Below are positions 34,555-35,053 of a stretch of DNA of 35,053 nt, in pieces. The first letter of the stretch is position 1; every line of letters starts with the position of its first letter. Under the pieces are notes generated by a model that did no database searches, was not told where the DNA came from, and saw only the letters and a list, made by a program, of their open reading frames with translations. The stretch spans positions 1-35,053 of the forward strand of contig CAMQVH010000027.1 of NCBI GenBank assembly GCA_947038155.1, given 5' to 3'. This stretch comes from an uncultured Bacteroides sp. (GTDB lineage Bacteria > Bacteroidota > Bacteroidia > Bacteroidales > Bacteroidaceae). Position numbers and translations under genes: made by a program.

Positions 34555-35053
34555 ATGGATAAACTCATAAACATATTTCAATCGTTGATTTCGCATAAAG
34601 AAAGTGAGGTCGTGGAGTTCAAGAAGGCGGAGAACAACTTTGACTTCGATGACTTGGGCAAGTATTTCTCGGCGTTGAGCAACGAGGCAAATCTTCGTGG
34701 ACTGGAGTTCGCATGGCTGATTTTTGGCTATGACGAGAAGAAGCATAAGATTGTCGGCACATCATATAAAAACGGAGAGAGTGCACTCAATAATCTCAAG
34801 CATGATTTCGCACAGCATACAACTGACGGACAGACATTCCGCGAGATCGTTCCAATTGAAGTTGACGGCAATCGTATCCTGATGTTCAAGATTCCGGCTT
34901 CTCCGCGAAACATCGTGATGAAGTGGAAAGGAATCGCATTCGGTCGCGACGGTGAGAGTCTGAAGCCGCTCAACCAATCAAAGATGGATGAAATTCGGCA
35001 TCAGACTCCGGAACCGGATTGGTCGGCAGAACTTGTGCCGAATGCGACAATCG
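34555..35053 (+). CDS. AlbA_2/Schlafen-like DNA-binding protein (partial, runs off the window)
   Basis: The frame from ATG 34555 is open to the window end, giving 166 residues so far. The N-terminal domain matches the AlbA_2 (Schlafen AlbA-like, divergent AAA-4) family: ESEVVEFKKAENNFDFDDLGKYFSALSNEA, then EFAWLIFGYDE and FKIPASPRNIVMKWKGIAFGRDG. Proteins of this family are frequent accessory genes in type I restriction loci of Bacteroidales and are thought to bind nucleic acid. The coding sequence is GC-richer than the STAND gene. What follows the AlbA_2 domain is beyond the window, so the full architecture cannot be judged. Confidence 0.82.
   Translation, partial: MDKLINIFQSLISHKESEVVEFKKAENNFDFDDLGKYFSALSNEANLRGLEFAWLIFGYDEKKHKIVGTSYKNGESALNNLKHDFAQHTTDGQTFREIVPIEVDGNRILMFKIPASPRNIVMKWKGIAFGRDGESLKPLNQSKMDEIRHQTPEPDWSAELVPNATI

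Noticed and set aside
788..34977. Many minus-strand open frames lying across the + strand genes, such as 20420-21604 and 18889-19683
   Set aside because: They lie fully antisense to genes with clear domains, lack recognisable motifs or signal peptides, and are explained by codon bias of the + strand genes.

Overview
The window looks like a Bacteroidales chromosome, most likely Bacteroides or a close relative. The evidence is two SusC/SusD pairs, lipoproteins with Bacteroides-type signal peptides and acidic residues after the lipid cysteine, almost no Shine-Dalgarno sequences, and a TAnnTTTG-type -7 element. All supported genes are on the + strand.

Region 1 (about 152-22269) is a polysaccharide utilisation locus (PUL) in two gene blocks. 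Block A (152-13501) encodes SusC, SusD, a small DUF4945-like lipoprotein, a DUF4185/GH183 lipoprotein, an unrecognised 698-residue secreted protein resembling an alpha/alpha-barrel hydrolase, a GH116 enzyme with an inserted beta-sandwich, and a short GH172 (DUF2961) enzyme. Block B (13713-22269) encodes a second SusC/SusD pair, an Ig-like surface lipoprotein, a longer GH172 enzyme, and the decayed remnant of a second GH183 lipoprotein. GH183, GH172 and GH116 are the families reported for endo-D-arabinanase, exo-alpha-D-arabinofuranosidase and exo-beta-D-arabinofuranosidase acting on mycobacterial arabinogalactan and lipoarabinomannan. I therefore infer that the locus targets D-arabinan of actinobacterial cell walls, or a related furanoside glycan. 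The surface lipoproteins would bind and cut the polymer, SusCD would import fragments, and the periplasmic GH172, GH116 and unknown enzyme would finish them. No PUL regulator lies in the window. Several intergenic gaps hold conspicuous secondary structure, most strikingly an array of alternating TGCCA/TGGCA sites at exact 11-base steps just before the second susC.

Region 2 (about 22270-22850) is a junction. It holds a GC-rich 5'-truncated coding fragment, then a non-coding leader with a candidate promoter and a stem-loop.

Region 3 (22851-35053) is a genome-defence island. A tightly packed run encodes a PLD-nuclease/SNF2 helicase fusion, a large Eco57I-class adenine methyltransferase, a two-helix membrane protein, two small unknown proteins (122 and 58 residues) and a 1224-residue protein with a PD-(D/E)xK-like N-terminus, a STAND-type P-loop NTPase and a long helical C-terminus. 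A frameshifted RhuM-family fragment and the start of an AlbA_2/Schlafen-like gene follow. The set matches no system I know by name (not BREX, not DISARM, not classical type I restriction). It is my main candidate for an undescribed system: a split, PLD-armed translocating restriction-modification module coupled to a membrane protein and a STAND nuclease.
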